Of a stretch of DNA of 64,000 nt, positions 11,361 through 23,373 are shown one piece after another (positions within the stretch are counted from its first letter, which is position 1; every line of letters starts with the position of its first letter). The notes under the pieces were generated by a model. That model had not been told where the DNA came from. It saw only the letters and a program-made list of their open reading frames with translations, and made no database searches. The translations under genes and the position numbers were made by a program. The stretch is taken from the NCBI GenBank assembly GCA_037903475.1, contig JBAJFG010000614.1, positions 310,001 through 374,000 of the forward strand, given 5' to 3'. Source of the stretch: Ancylostoma caninum. Taxonomy: Eukaryota; Nematoda; Chromadorea; Rhabditida; Ancylostomatidae.

Positions 11361-14110
11361 ATTTTCCATGAAGTTATCATCAGAATAACATCGTTTTTCT
11401 ATGGTAAAGTGCGTATCATGAATATAAGGGCACCCCAAAAGTTACGGTATCTGTTCTCCCACACATTGTTGACAAAAGCCACTGCTACCGGTAAATTCGG
11501 CGTCCCCGAAAACCATATGCTTCTCCATTCACGCTTTGAAAAATGGAAGAATCAAATGTAGCCTTGTAGATTAAGTGTTTGTCCCATCTTCCAATGTATC
11601 ATAATTACCCTCAGTGAAAAATTAATAAAAACATTCGCTCATTGGGGAATTCCTGTCTCAAATTTGGAATAAGTAGGGACAAGTGTTCTTCAATTAGACT
11701 TACAATCCCACCAGGATCGGATCTTTCTGAGGCGGAATAGGAACAGATAAGGACAATTTACCATGAGGGCCTCAGACTGCTAGCGAGCCCTTAGCCTGCA
11801 ATACTTAACTCTGCTTCGGGCTAGGTCAAGAATGCTGGGCCTATTAGTTCGCATAGACCCTTTGATATTTTAACACATTTCATTTCTACGTACTTCAGGA
11901 TCGCCAGCGAATTTTTTCGTAACATACAGGGTCACAGCTCAGGAAATAGTGTAGTTGGCGTAACTATCCCTCAAAAACCTCCTCCAGCACATCAGTTCTG
12001 TGTCGTGCCTTCACACTATCGCTCTGTTGTCTCACCTCTCACTTTCATGCTGCTGCATTTGAAGCAGTTAATTAACTCGTTCCATGCATGTTCTGTAGCA
12101 TTCAACGTTGTTCTTCTTTCGTAAATATATATGTGCGAAATTAGTTGTTAATTGACCACAAAGGAGGAAGTTTTTCCAAGCTTTTGTCTCATAACAGTAT
12201 ACAATGCCCTTAAATATACGTTCAACCTTTTTTCTTTAATTACAGGTGATTCATTAAGTACTAGAATCTAGACAACGCCCAATAGATGCGGTAGTTGAAA
12301 TGATTCCGGAATGCTAGCTCTCATACATACATAGTTGGGTGGCTTGAGAAGTACGTTTGTGGCCTTGTCTATAATAAATTCAATCGCTGATCAATTGGCG
12401 CACATCAGGAAGTAGCCATAATTGCAGACAAAGTCCCAGACGCACTCTCCAAGCTACGTGACTATACTTGTACGCATGTAGCTGGAAATCTGGTAACTGC
12501 TGAATCCCACTTGGTCCAACTAAATACTTTTTCTTATGAGCAAATCGTCATTAACTGTACTCTTCTCGCCTACGCTAATAGACCTTGCTTTCGATCGCCC
12601 AGATCTGCCTTTTCTTGCTGAGCGTTACGCGTAATACAATCTTCTCATCTCTCCCTACCGGGAATTTAGTCTGGCCTACAAGTCGCCGTAGTCGTAGCCC
12701 ATACTAAATTTCATCAAAAAAGCCAAATTCCCCCTGTTAATTGGAGTACACAAAAACCTTTTTTGTAGGCCAATGTATGTTCAGTACTTCAGTCAAACGT
12801 TCTTTCGCCTTCGCATATGCAGAGGATTGAATTTTCCTGAGCAATGTGCATAGTGGCCCAAAAATGTATAGTAGAAGAGACAAGACCACATCTAGGACAC
12901 GTTCCAATCTCCTTTTTTTTTCCAATGGCGTAGCATTTACATGTACCGGTTATGAAGCAACAAATCGAATAAACGTTAGATTCCAGAATACCATGATTGT
13001 GCCTTATTATGAAGCGTTAATTTTGTCTGTAATGTCTGTTTGGTCGTGTCACGAGATTCTAAGATTGGTCAGTGGTGCACAACTCAGAGGAGCACAATTC
13101 GGAAGGGGAAGTGATGTAGACAGAGAATGGTACGCTCTACTCATGGCCGAACGCAGGCATTTGGGGAATCCCGCTGCTATCCATCGGCAGAGAACTCTTA
13201 GGCAAGGATGGACCAACCTCATAGCATTTTTCTAATAGTGAATGTCAAGCCCCCCCCCCCCCCCCATCCATCGCTGAACGTATCTCATGAACTTTACCCT
13301 ATTTTGGGAGCCGCAGCACCCATCATCTGCAGATTATCCTCTACATGACGTTTTCTTTCACTTGTCAACACCGGAAGAGCTCTTCTCCATCGGCTGACCA
13401 GTGCACATCACTACCGTTCCTAGCCTTTTACCTGCTATCATTACCATGCCCGGGAACACTTGGCTCCGACTCTGCATGATTAAGGCTGCAGAAAAATTGA
13501 GCATATTGAGAAGTCAAAGCTGTCACTCAACCTGGTTGAAATATCTGTGTTTAGTAACAGAACCTGATACAGAGTTTCGTTGCATTTTCGGATTAGAAAA
13601 GTATCTTTTCGAAGTATAGAGCAAGCAGAGGCCTGTTATGTTGTCGAGAGATCCTCATTGATTGATTTCCTGCCTAATTTCATTAAATATCTAAGGGAAA
13701 GGTAGGTAAGGGAAAGTTTCCATAGTGATGTCTTGGGCCACCCTGTATATGAATGAAATCATGAGTCTGTTTCTCTACGGGCAAGGAGAAGTGCAATGTG
13801 TTCCACAATGCCCATCGAAATATGAATGAAAATCTCGACAATTTAAGTTGAAACACTCATGACCAAAATTAACAACATGTTTTATGGAGCTTCAGTGGTA
13901 TACGTATGAATTCACTTCCGGCCACATCGTTGAAAGCGATTTCATACTTTAGTGCACTGATGTCCTTGATTAGTCAGTTTCCTGCGAGGCATTAATCAAG
14001 AAAAGCGCGTGTGAAAACGAGATTTCGTTATTACATCCGCTAAAATGCGCAAACTACAAAGTGCGACTAGACAGTGCGAATCAAGTGCTAGTGGATGCTC
14101 AGGCAGATAC
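11361..14110. other. Region without supported features
   Basis: No gene or bounded element is recognised. A run of 16 C (13250-13265) and a lone CCACCCTGTA (about 13738-13749), which resembles the end of a Tc1/mariner TIR, are the only marks. Confidence 0.5.
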
Positions 14111-14113
14111 GGC

Positions 14114-14262
14114 GAACTCCAAGCGGACGTAGTCAAGGGTCGGTACCGCGGCGCGGCTCTCTTGGGCAGAGACATGGGTGCTCAACATGCAGAGAGCCTG
14201 CGTCTCTGCCCAAGAGAGCCGCGCCGCGGTCCCGACTTTTGTCTGTACCCGTTTGGAGCTTC
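14114..14262. repeat. Foldback sequence with perfect 29-bp stem
   Basis: 14145-14173 (starting ACCGCGGCGCGGCTCTCTTG) and 14202-14230 are perfect reverse complements around a 28-bp spacer. The symmetry continues imperfectly outwards (CTCCAAGCGG near 14118 against CCGTTTGGAG near 14250). The G+C content is far above that of the surroundings. It is either a foldback MITE or the template of a hairpin RNA. Confidence 0.7.
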
Positions 14263-14299
14263 TTGTATGTGAAGCTTTTGATAAATTCTGATTGTGAAC

Positions 14300-15213
14300 T
14301 AAGCTAAAGACATCCTACTCAGTATGATTTTAAGCTTCCCGGTTGTTCATCCAAGCATCAAGACTTGTAATTCTGACTTGCTGCTTAAGCGGAACTTATG
14401 TGATCTTATTTCCTTCCACATTCCTGTCTTCAACCAGTTTGCGTCTGAGTCAAACACTATATGAATCCACTTTAATAATAACAGCCTCATCATCCGGCAG
14501 TTGTCTAACCCTCAGACTTCCTTTGATATTCGTTTTCCTTGCGCTGCAGTCGCTTGACATCTCCCTCCCTACAGGTGACTCCTCTTCACCTATCAATGGC
14601 CCCATTATTCGCACCTTCCCAATTCTTGGAGGTAAAGCGCCCTTGCAATCGACTGCAGAACCGTTGGGTGATGTCTTTCCCAACAAGTGTGTTTTCGCCA
14701 CGTATGGATCTGTTGTTTCCCACTGGTGGTCCGTCGCCTCAGCATTGTTCTCACAACGGGATCGCGTCCCGCCCGCTCATAATTACCAGACCATTGCAGC
14801 CTTTTCGGATGCATGCTGTTTCTAAATTAAGAGGGAAGGAAACGGTGCTTTACGGTCGATTTAATCAGAACCAGTACGAACAGAAAGGCTGGTCAAGATG
14901 TTGAGGATTACATGCTACCTTTTTGCCAAAACCTTCATTGAAAATCGTTAAAAGAGCACCTCAACATTTTTTTTCAAAAGGCTTTAAAAAAGAGATGTGC
15001 TTGCTGCCGCTTTGATTTCATGAGAGAAAAGCACAATCAACATCGAAAATGTATATTTTTTCAAAGAATCCAAAATTCAAAATTGATGGAATAGAGTAAG
15101 GAAGAAACCAACATCACATGAGTTGTTTTCAAAACTTTCAGTACATTTGAAAGTCCACGGTGTGTCTAAGTAGCTGATATCTGCTAAAAGCCCCTTTCTA
15201 GCGTGTTCTTCGT
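14300..15213. other. Region upstream of chemoreceptor gene 1
   Basis: No recognisable feature is present. A 160-codon open frame at 14343-14825 shows no family signature. A promoter for gene 1 may lie here but cannot be identified from sequence. Confidence 0.4.
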
Positions 15214-18200
15214 ATGAATATTAACTGGGCACACTGCTACTTCCTGTCTATGTATGTGGTCACTGTGCCACTATACGTGTGTATTCTATGGAAAATGTAC
15301 AAGCGTAGAAATAACACGAAGTTTTCAACCACATTTCTTGCTCTGCTAATTTCTCAGGTAAGCCTTGTGCTCATTTGTGGTAAATCTTCTCGCTTCATCA
15401 TGTTTATTTAGGGAGTTGTTGATCTTCTATTTTTGAATAGTTTGTTATTATTCGGCATCTCTTCATACGTCATTCTGACTTCTGAAGAGAAACTTGATTT
15501 TACTACCATTCTGTGTAATATGGCATATAAATGTCTGTTATGTGCTATATATGTGCGTGGCTTTGGTGTACTGCTGATGTCCTTCCAGCGCTATCTCACC
15601 ATTTGTCGTTGGACATCGTGGTTAAACATCGTGAGTTCGTTTTGAGTTAATCCAAGGTTGCTCAAGATTTTCTGCTACGAGAAAGTTTTGACTGCTAACT
15701 ACTCATGATCGTCTCATTGGATTGTCCACTCCAATATCTCACAACCGGGATCCCAAAATCTCGCCAATTATTTGGTAGATACATTCCATATCTAGCGTTA
15801 GAAAACAGGTTGACAATAGTGTTTCGAACATGATATTTTCATGTCACCCCTGAATAGAAGCTATTCCCCCCACGTTTTACGAATTCTCCTAACCCCGGCT
15901 AGAAAAGGTCCTGAAGAGATCGATGTCGGCGCCCATGATGGAACGACGGTAATAGTTCCACCTCCCTGGGAGCGTTTGCTCGAAAGGTTGAGCAAGTTTT
16001 GAGAGCGAAATAACACTTCATTCTTGGAAGAATATCACATGACCCACCCGCATGGATGAGTATTGAGAATGGTAATTACAAGGAAGCGGACATGATTTCC
16101 AACGCAAAATCAGCGGACGTATTCTTGTACGGCTATTCCCACCTCTCTTTCAGTGTTTAGACAAGAGCGTGGAACATGATTTAATTTGGAATAGAAACAC
16201 GCTGAAGACGCTGTAAATTCCGGCGTATCCTTAACTAATCTTAGATCTTATAACTAGTGATAGTTGGCCTTCCACAATCACTTCAATGTTTTTCTGTTCC
16301 CCATTCCTTCTATTCTTCAAATTATTGGTATGGGACGCTTTTGCGAAATCTTACACATGAGCAACACCGGTCGCGCCTTGACTACGCAACCACCATAATT
16401 AAGCGATGGGGCTACGGTTAACCGACAGCTTACACATTCCCAAAATGGCATAGGACATTGTTTTGGAAGAAGCTACACGAAGAGCAGCAAAGTGAAGGAT
16501 ACCAAACGCCAATTCTCGAAATGAATAAAAAACCTGCGATATACTTCTGTCTCTCTAATTTTAGACCACCCTGTATTTATAAAATGGTCACGAATCGAAA
16601 TCCATTTCGTACCACAGCACCATTCGATACGATTTGCTCATTGCAGAAAATGAGAATATAAATCAGTTCAAAAAAACTGTTGTACCGGAAAGTAATTTTA
16701 AAAAGAAAATCGGTCGCAGTTTCAAATTGAAAAAATAAGGAGAACGAGTATGAAAAAAAATCATATTCGGCAGTGAAACTACATAGGTTCTTTGCCTATT
16801 TTGGACGAAACCAGTTGACAAGGGAATGACACAGATTTAATGCTCGTGAATTTTCACAATGAGGCATGTATGGAAACCCAGAGCCGGTGGGACTCATTTC
16901 GAAACCATTCTGCTCTTCTGCTTTAGCAAATATTGTTGTCCACTCCAATATCCCAAAATCGTTGGGAATCTTCGCTAGCTATTTGATATAGATATTAGAT
17001 TTTTATAATATGATCACGCATCTGACACGCATACCGTACCACAGTACCATTCGATGTGATTTAGCGGCAATAAGTGACAAAACGCGACTGGCGCACAATC
17101 GGGGTGCTGAATCTACCGTAACCACGTGCTTGGGTGTGCCCACAGAAATTCGGTTGATTTTAGCAGCAGAGCAAAGGCTCCGGGCTTACAAGATGAGATA
17201 GAAGTCATATTTCCCACTTACACTGGGCCTCGGGAGTGCGAGTCGAATCCCATGGACGCCATTTTCTAAGGGCTATTTGGCGTCCCTGGTAGTAGCATAT
17301 GACGTGGGGTCTTCCTGGACCTACCTTTCACGAGTGCGCGTACCTACGAGAGGCGATGTTAAGGACTTGATGCTCTGAAACAACGTCTTAGACTACTCGG
17401 TTATCGCGCCTTCGCAATACTGTCAACAATATATGTTCTATTTTTTGTGTGTCAGGAATGAAAGTTCTCCCACTCAGTCCTTCTATGGAGAATCAACAGA
17501 CGTGATTGCGAGGGTTCTTCCACCATACATTCATTGATTTTTTTAGACAATACTTGCTCATTCGCCCGTCTATCTTGTCGCAGTACACTGGACTGGTCCA
17601 TTATTATTGTGTATTCCTGTATCACTATTCAGTGACCTAAAATTTGACCACTCAGCAGGTACAACAGCGTATCTCTCCAACAGTGACTATGTGGTAAGAA
17701 GTGCAAAGTGCGAAGCGTTTCTGCTTATTGTATGGTCAAATTGCAGACTGTATCATTGACCACGTATGCCACGTTATTCACTGAATTGGTTTTGAGTTGT
17801 GCGTTCTATACTCCTGTTCTACGTACGATTCTGTCGCGAACGCGCACTGTCGTGTAAGTAATGATAAATTTCAAATGAGCTAGGTGTAAGTTGTAGAGGG
17901 GAGAGATATTGGTCCCCTCAGGGAATTGGTGAAAACCTTAACTATTAGCTCAGTTATGCCATCCAACAGCATAAGATACAACGATTTGCTGCATAAGAGT
18001 TGCGATTTTTTTTGTTCTAACACCCATGTACTGTTTTCTCTAGAATAGTAGTGTAAGCGGTGCGGTCAGCTACAAAAATGGGAATTTGTTCAGAAAACAA
18101 AATATTCATCAAAAGTACACGAAGCTAATCCTGGGGATCGAAACGAGGCACCTATTATCGGGAAAATAACCTGTGGCCGAGGACATAACGCATCGCACCA

Positions 18201-21200
18201 TTAGGTAGAAGTCTGGAGGTTCAGGTTCCAGTGGTACTTGCTTCGTGAATTCTAGTTTTGGCTTTTGATATTCAGTTCTAAAAAAAACTATGAAATAGTT
18301 GTTCTGTCTAAAGCGTATTTGATTGCGAGGTATAGTTTTTCGTGACGTGGCCACTTTTTGAACACGAAACGAAGTCAGATTATTAGGGAAGAACCGTTAA
18401 TTGGAAGCTGCATTCATATAGCTCCCTTGAATCCCTGCTTGAGATTACCTCCTAGAAAACAATGGATTAGGATAACTTTGTCCACCTATGTTAGGGTATA
18501 TTAGAAAGTATATTGGAAACTATGTATTAACTAGCGCCCCTTCAGGACGCTAGAAAGTGGGCTGGGGCAGCCAATTGAGGTATGTGCAAAAGCTTCACGC
18601 ATGCGAAATGCTTGGAGAATTAACAGATGAGCAAAACTGGTCGTCAACTGAGTTCAAATACAAAATCTCATTATGAATTGCGTATTTTCTACCAGTCTGG
18701 CCGCCAACTTCTGTCTTCCAGTCTACTCGTGGCCTTCTTAGCTGTACTTGCAAATTTTCAATCACGCAACTGCATGTAAAGCTATTTTCCGATGCAATGA
18801 TACTACCCATTGTTCTTTTGTCAATTTCTTACAGGCCTATGACCAGATAATCCCAACTCTGCGTACGAGTATCTTAAAGGTGGCTTTAGTACCTGTGGCT
18901 TTAGTACCAATTCAATGAAACCAGTGCAGTGTGAATAATCACCTGAAATGATTCAAGCTTCGCGAGATACTACAACGTGAGCTTCTGCATGCTTACATAG
19001 GGAGGAAGTAGAGGGGCTCAACTGAGACACGAGTGAGCGCATAGCACACTCCCACTCCACCGCCAGACGTGCATCTAGGCCTCCTTTCCGCTATTGGGCC
19101 AAGGTGGACCCATTCTCCATCAGAGAACTCGTACCCCGCCGTTTTCTTCACTACTGAGCCACGACAGACCCAGTCTCCTTAGAACAGTATCCTGCGTTTT
19201 CTCCACTATTGGACCAGCGGGGACTTATTCTCCATCCTTGGTCCCGTATTCTGGCGCTTCCTCCACCGGGCCACGGAGGACCCTTCTTCATCTGTGGACA
19301 GGTACCCTGCCGTTTTCTCCACTATTGGGCCAGAGCGGGCCCAATCTCCATTCATGAACCTGTGTCCTGGCGTTCTCCCACTAACTATTGAGCCATGCCA
19401 TGTTGGACCTGACCCATCGGAGAAGCTGTGCTCTGGCTTTCCCCATTATTGGGCCACGGAAGACCCAATCCCATTCGTGGACCCCTGTGGCGGACGCAGG
19501 AAGTGGGCGGGAGGGGGGGGGGCGTGGGGGAAAAGGGGGGTCTCCGCCGTTTTGGGGACCGAGACGGAAAATAAAATTAATAAAAATATTAATTATAATA
19601 ATTAATAATTAATGAAAATTATATTAAAATAATATTAAAAATAAACTAATACAAGATTTTTATATGTGTTGTAAAGTAAGACGTCGCAACAGCTTATGAT
19701 GACGCGTTCTTCATTCGTTCATCCTGTTGTGTTTTTGATTGTACTTCACGGCCAAAAATGGCCGTTACGCGTTGATGCGTTAATTCGTTACGTTAGTAAC
19801 ACACAGCCCTGCTCGCGAGCACTGTCTATAACTGAACCCCGCGCTGGTCCCCCCACCGCCTGCGCTCTAGAAAATTTTGTTGCACTACCATATATTTATT
19901 TATATAAGAGGATACGTTCGCGACCGCGTGCACGACCGGTCGAGCACGCTTAATTTGAAGTCATATCTTTACGAAACGACCATACTAGCTGCATCGTTTT
20001 TGGTAATAAGCTGACAGATACATAAGTGTTCTAATCAAGCTGTGGGGAAAGCAGAGGTCTTCTCAAGTTTTTGATTAGGTATTTCGAATTGTGACAACAA
20101 CAAACAGCAACAAATATTTGAAAAAACATGGCAGCATCCAACCAATATACTGCAAACATTCTAGATACTATCAAGAAACGACAATTCCTTTTAAAGAGGT
20201 AGCGTTTCATATGGGACGATTACATAACTACGACTGTAAACGCCTCTCCGGCCTGTGTTGTTACGTGGCACTTTCATTCAGTCGTCAACATCCTAGAGTT
20301 GAACACCAATCTAAGTTATCAATGTGTAGGTCACCAATTAACTCTCGGTAAACAAAGTCGAAAAACTTAGTAGTTTCCTGGCTAGGTATCATTCAGTTGT
20401 ACCTGTTTACAGGCTTGTAAAAAGATAGCATCTGTTTACATCATCTTAGCAGTGCTCTTAAACACTTCGCTTGGACCTTCGTGGTTAGCCGCATACACTA
20501 GCCGCATACACTTAGAAGGTTAATCGAAATTTCACTTTCATTCTACAGATTCCCCCTCATATGTTGACTCATATGTTGCTCCCAGATTGGGACAGAAACT
20601 TTAATTCATTTTCGAATCAACTCGATCAAGCACTCGGGTGGACCATCTACATATTAGGTTGGGGAATAAGTTCGTGCGTTTTTTTTTCAATCTGTTTTTT
20701 TTTTCACAGTGACTTGAACTACGCTTGCTGGCGAGTCATTGATCATTTTGTAGCTCTTGACGGTGACACAACGGCGTTTCTCAATTCTCGCCTCACTTTG
20801 TTTCCTACCGCAAGGAATGTGACCCTCCAAGTCGGCAAAATTGAACTTCCCCGCAGCCAACTACCGTTCCACTTTTGGTGTGGACCGAATGTGGCTCAAG
20901 TGGGTTGGGTTATCACTGACGTCTATGGAGGAATCTCAAAGGACAACACAGAAGCGGTATTCCCGCTATAGACGAGGCAGTTTTGCCTTTGAAGTTGCTT
21001 CTCGCTCTGGAGGCCCAGTTTGTGAGAAATAGAGGCGACAATCCGCTAAGCTCGCTTTTAATGGAAGAAAAAGTCACCCCTTATGTTAGCTTTCAACAAT
21101 ATGCAAATTTAGCCAATATATTCCCCGCAAAGCCCTAAAATACTCGATATGAGGTGATCGTCCACATTGGGGTTGCGCGACTTCTCTGCGCAAGTTTCAC

Positions 21201-22399
21201 CAAAACGACAAGCGAGATATTCAAATGTGAGGGATTTCCACAAATGCGGACTTTACAGGTCTGGTGTAGTCACATACCACCTATTTTGTTAAGTCTCTTA
21301 TTCATTTCATAAAATTTATCAAGGAGTAGCGATTGTGGGCTATAAAATGAGTCGTCTCAAACGACGCCATTTTTCGTAGACATGGAACAAGAAGCTGATC
21401 CCTCTCTGGTAGCATTAATAGAAGAGAGGATGAGCTTTTCAACCTATTCAGTGTGATTGGAATTGTTCTTGGAAAACTGATGTTTCTATGCCCATGAAGA
21501 ACCGCACGAACTTAGTCCCATAATTAAAAAAAATCAGAAATATAAATACGAATGCAGCATAATTAAATATGATCAATGTTCTTGACTACAATTACTCCCT
21601 CTGAATTATTGATTTGGAATCGATTTCACATACGCTCTTAGCAGACAATGATGAAAACTAATACACACAAAAACATTTCCTAACTTCCATTTACAAAATG
21701 AAAACCGAAATGGGAATGCGAAATATCGTAAAAAGCGCAGCATACGGAGTCTATGGGTGGAACATGTCAGCAACGAGAAATCGGTCCCACAATTTCCGCG
21801 GTTACGACTAGCATCCATCATCAATGACTCACACCCCGGGTACAACCTGGGAACATGCCCAAAATCCCAAATGGTGGATCTCCTGCCTATCACCCGCCTT
21901 CTCATACTCTGCTTCTCCTGTTCTGGGAATTGGCCCTGAAGCGCCACCTCGAGGTCGCGCATCTAGTTGGCGGGCAAAGAGATCTCTGCTTTGCGTGACC
22001 GATTGACAACAAGCGCTTTGTTCACTGCAACGTGAGATACAGCTTCTCTGCGATAGCATCCATCTGGACTATACGTGCAAAAGTCAATAAAGGGCTCATC
22101 AAGGCGTCATCAAGTTGTCAGCTTGCAAAGTTTTTTTTTTTTCACGATGGCACTTGCTCTCTATTTGTCTTTAGATTTCCATAAAGTGCACGTAATTGTT
22201 ATAGCGGACAGTGTTTTTTTTTCTACATACATTTTCTTTTTACAAAGCGTCCTTTATTTCTTTGATAAGAGATTAATTTTCTCTGTTTAGAAGATCTAGA
22301 TCCGAGCTACGCCTATGTATTCAAGTTGCTCTACTGGTGATGGCTTTTGCAGTGGCATGCTCCTACTTCCTTATTCAGCTAATTATGATATACATTTAC
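15214..22399 (+). CDS. Nematode serpentine chemoreceptor gene 1 (Srv-like, partial)
   Basis: This is a seven-helix G-protein-coupled receptor of the nematode chemosensory superfamily, expected in sensory neuron membranes. Predicted exons are 15214-15357, 15412-15630, 17547-17693, 17747-17853 and 22291-22399. Donors are GTAAGC, GTGAGT, GTAAGA, GTAAGT and GTAAGC, and acceptors end TTTAG or TTGCAG; phases agree throughout. Exon 1 gives TM1 with a KMYKRRNNTKFSTTF loop. Exon 2 gives TM2-3, ending RGFGVLLMSFQRYLTICRW, where QRY sits at the DRY position. Exon 3 gives TM4 (VYLVAVHWTGPLLLCIPVSL), exon 4 TM5, and exon 5 TM6 (LRLCIQVALLVMAFAVACSY). No TM7 exon was found downstream, so the model is partial or the gene is broken. 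The start is the ATG at 15214; an upstream exon remains possible. The paralogue at 34895-39715 has the same architecture. Srv is a tentative class; other serpentine classes are possible. Confidence 0.75.
15631..17546 (+). other. Intron 2 of gene 1, repeat-bearing
   Basis: No separate gene is visible. Two word groups occur twice. A TTGTCCACTCCAATATC block is at about 15722 and 16935. A TACCACAGNACCATTCGAT block is at about 16611 and 17037. A lone TTTTAGACCACCCTGTA near 16559-16575 resembles a mariner end. The intron was probably enlarged by small transposons. Confidence 0.45.
18533..19882 (+). mobile_element. Penelope-derived non-autonomous element, copy C
   Basis: It starts AGCGCCCCTTCAGGACGCTA at 18533 inside intron 4 of gene 1. 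Leader, a short minisatellite (about 19080-19490), an inserted MITE, then GCAACAGCTTATGATGACGC at 19687 as in copies D and F. The 3' end is CTCTAGAAAATTTTGTTG at 19865-19882, also as in D and F. A further deletion removes most sequence between about 19745 and 19800. Confidence 0.7.
19494..19685 (+). mobile_element. MITE inserted in copy C
   Basis: It starts TGTGGCGGACGCAGGAAGTG and continues through a G-run into an A+T-rich tail. A relative at about 32997-33209 shares the GTGGCGGA start, GGAAGTGGGCGGG-like block, G-run, GGTCTCCG and the A+T tail. Sequence identical to other Penelope copies resumes directly after it, which fixes the right edge. Confidence 0.55.
20657..21520. mobile_element. 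mariner-type MITE, 864 bp
   Basis: The left end GGTTGGGGAATAAGTTCGTG at 20657 faces TGGGACTAAGTTCGTGCGG (reverse complement, ending at 21520). TA lies on both sides. GGTTGG...AAGTTCGTGCG is a typical mariner terminus. No transposase motifs are present. The 3' half (ATGAGTCGTCTCAAACGACG near 21346) is related to 60590-60783, where another copy ends. It lies in intron 4 of gene 1. Confidence 0.65.
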
Positions 22400-22858
22400 G
22401 TAAGCTTTCAGCTTGTAAAGAACTGAGATATCGATGTACTGGGCAAGTATAACGGACTGTACAACTTCTGCAGAAACATTTCTCCGTTTCGAAGACCTCA
22501 CAGGGATTCCGCATTTACTAAATGGGAATGGGACTGAAGTACCTTTTCAAGAAGAAAAGTCTTTGTTAACCTTCATCTTGCAATGATTAGCCTGGAATGT
22601 GACTGTGCCCAAGTTTCTGCGTGAATCGTAAGGTCTTCATGAAACTCATCTCGCTAGAATTATTCGGGAAGCGCAATACTATCCTTTCCAGCCAAAACCA
22701 TGCACTTCCAGAAAAAAGTAGCTTGTTGTTAATTCTGTGAAAAAAATCACGGCTCCCTCCTTCAGAACAACTTTTCTACCTAGCTACGAGACAAAAGTTA
22801 GCCTGTAGACATAGTCTTAGAACAAGAGTAGAAAGAGTGCTACTCCTTAGATAATGAA
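22400..22858. other. Region after exon 5 of gene 1
   Basis: The last (TM7) exon of gene 1 should lie downstream. All three forward frames after the candidate acceptor TTCTGCAG (about 22471) were read and gave no helix or conserved tail. Nothing else is recognised. Confidence 0.4.
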
Positions 22859-23225
22859 GCGGACTGACCGCGGTACCAATATTTGGCGGACCGTAGCCAA
22901 CTCCGCGGTCAGCCAAATAACTGAGCGCGGTCGGCCAAAATTACTGGCGCGATCAGCCCGCTACTTCAGCAAAAAATGGATGCGATATGCTCCTTAATCT
23001 CCTCACCATCGTCAGAGAGAAATGTTCGTGTCATATACATCGCACCTATCACTGTCACTATGTCCACAGAGGTTGCATCGTACATCGTGCGAGTCCTAAG
23101 GGCCGAATTTGGCTGGCCGCGGACAGCACTGCGGTCGGCCAAATTTCCAAGAAAGGACCGCGGTCAGCCAGTTTTCTGTGCGCGGTCAGCCCGCGGAACA
23201 AACTTTGGTACCGCGGTCAGTCCGC
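22859..23225. mobile_element. MITE built of CGCGGTCAGCC-like units
   Basis: Perfect 21-bp inverted ends start GCGGACTGACCGCGGTACCA at 22859 and end at 23225. Within 367 bp the word CGCGGTCAGCC or its variants recurs about eight to ten times near both ends, on either strand. A target duplication was not clear. Confidence 0.7.
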
Positions 23226-23245
23226 TCCATTGTCTGAGTCTGCAT

Positions 23246-23365
23246 CAGGGGTGTGCGGGATTTTCCGTTTTCCGTTTTACGCTTCCCGTTTTCCGCCCAT
23301 TTTTGGCTTTCCGTTTTCCGTTTTACGTTTTACGGGATTTGAAATTTTACTTCCGCACATCCCTG
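23246..23365. mobile_element. 120-bp hAT-type MITE
   Basis: The ends are CAGGGGTGTGCGG and the complementary CCGCACATCCCTG. They are flanked by a perfect 8-bp duplication GTCTGCAT at 23238-23245 and 23366-23373. The interior is almost wholly iterations of TTTTCCGTTTTCCG and TTTTACG. Confidence 0.85.
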
Positions 23366-23373
23366 GTCTGCAT

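Noticed and set aside
13250..13265. Long C-run, with similar G or C runs near 26669 and 58254
   Set aside because: Homopolymers of this kind are common in repeats and prone to sequencing error; no function is inferred.
14343..14825. 160-codon open frame upstream of gene 1
   Set aside because: No domain, codon pattern or splice support was seen, and several frames overlap in the same stretch.
16558..16575. Solitary CCACCCTGTA word as a mariner end, also near 13740 and 36901
   Set aside because: No matching opposite end was found for any of the three, so no element can be drawn.
20561..20971. 136-codon open frame as a gene
   Set aside because: It straddles the left end of the mariner MITE and has no recognisable domain.
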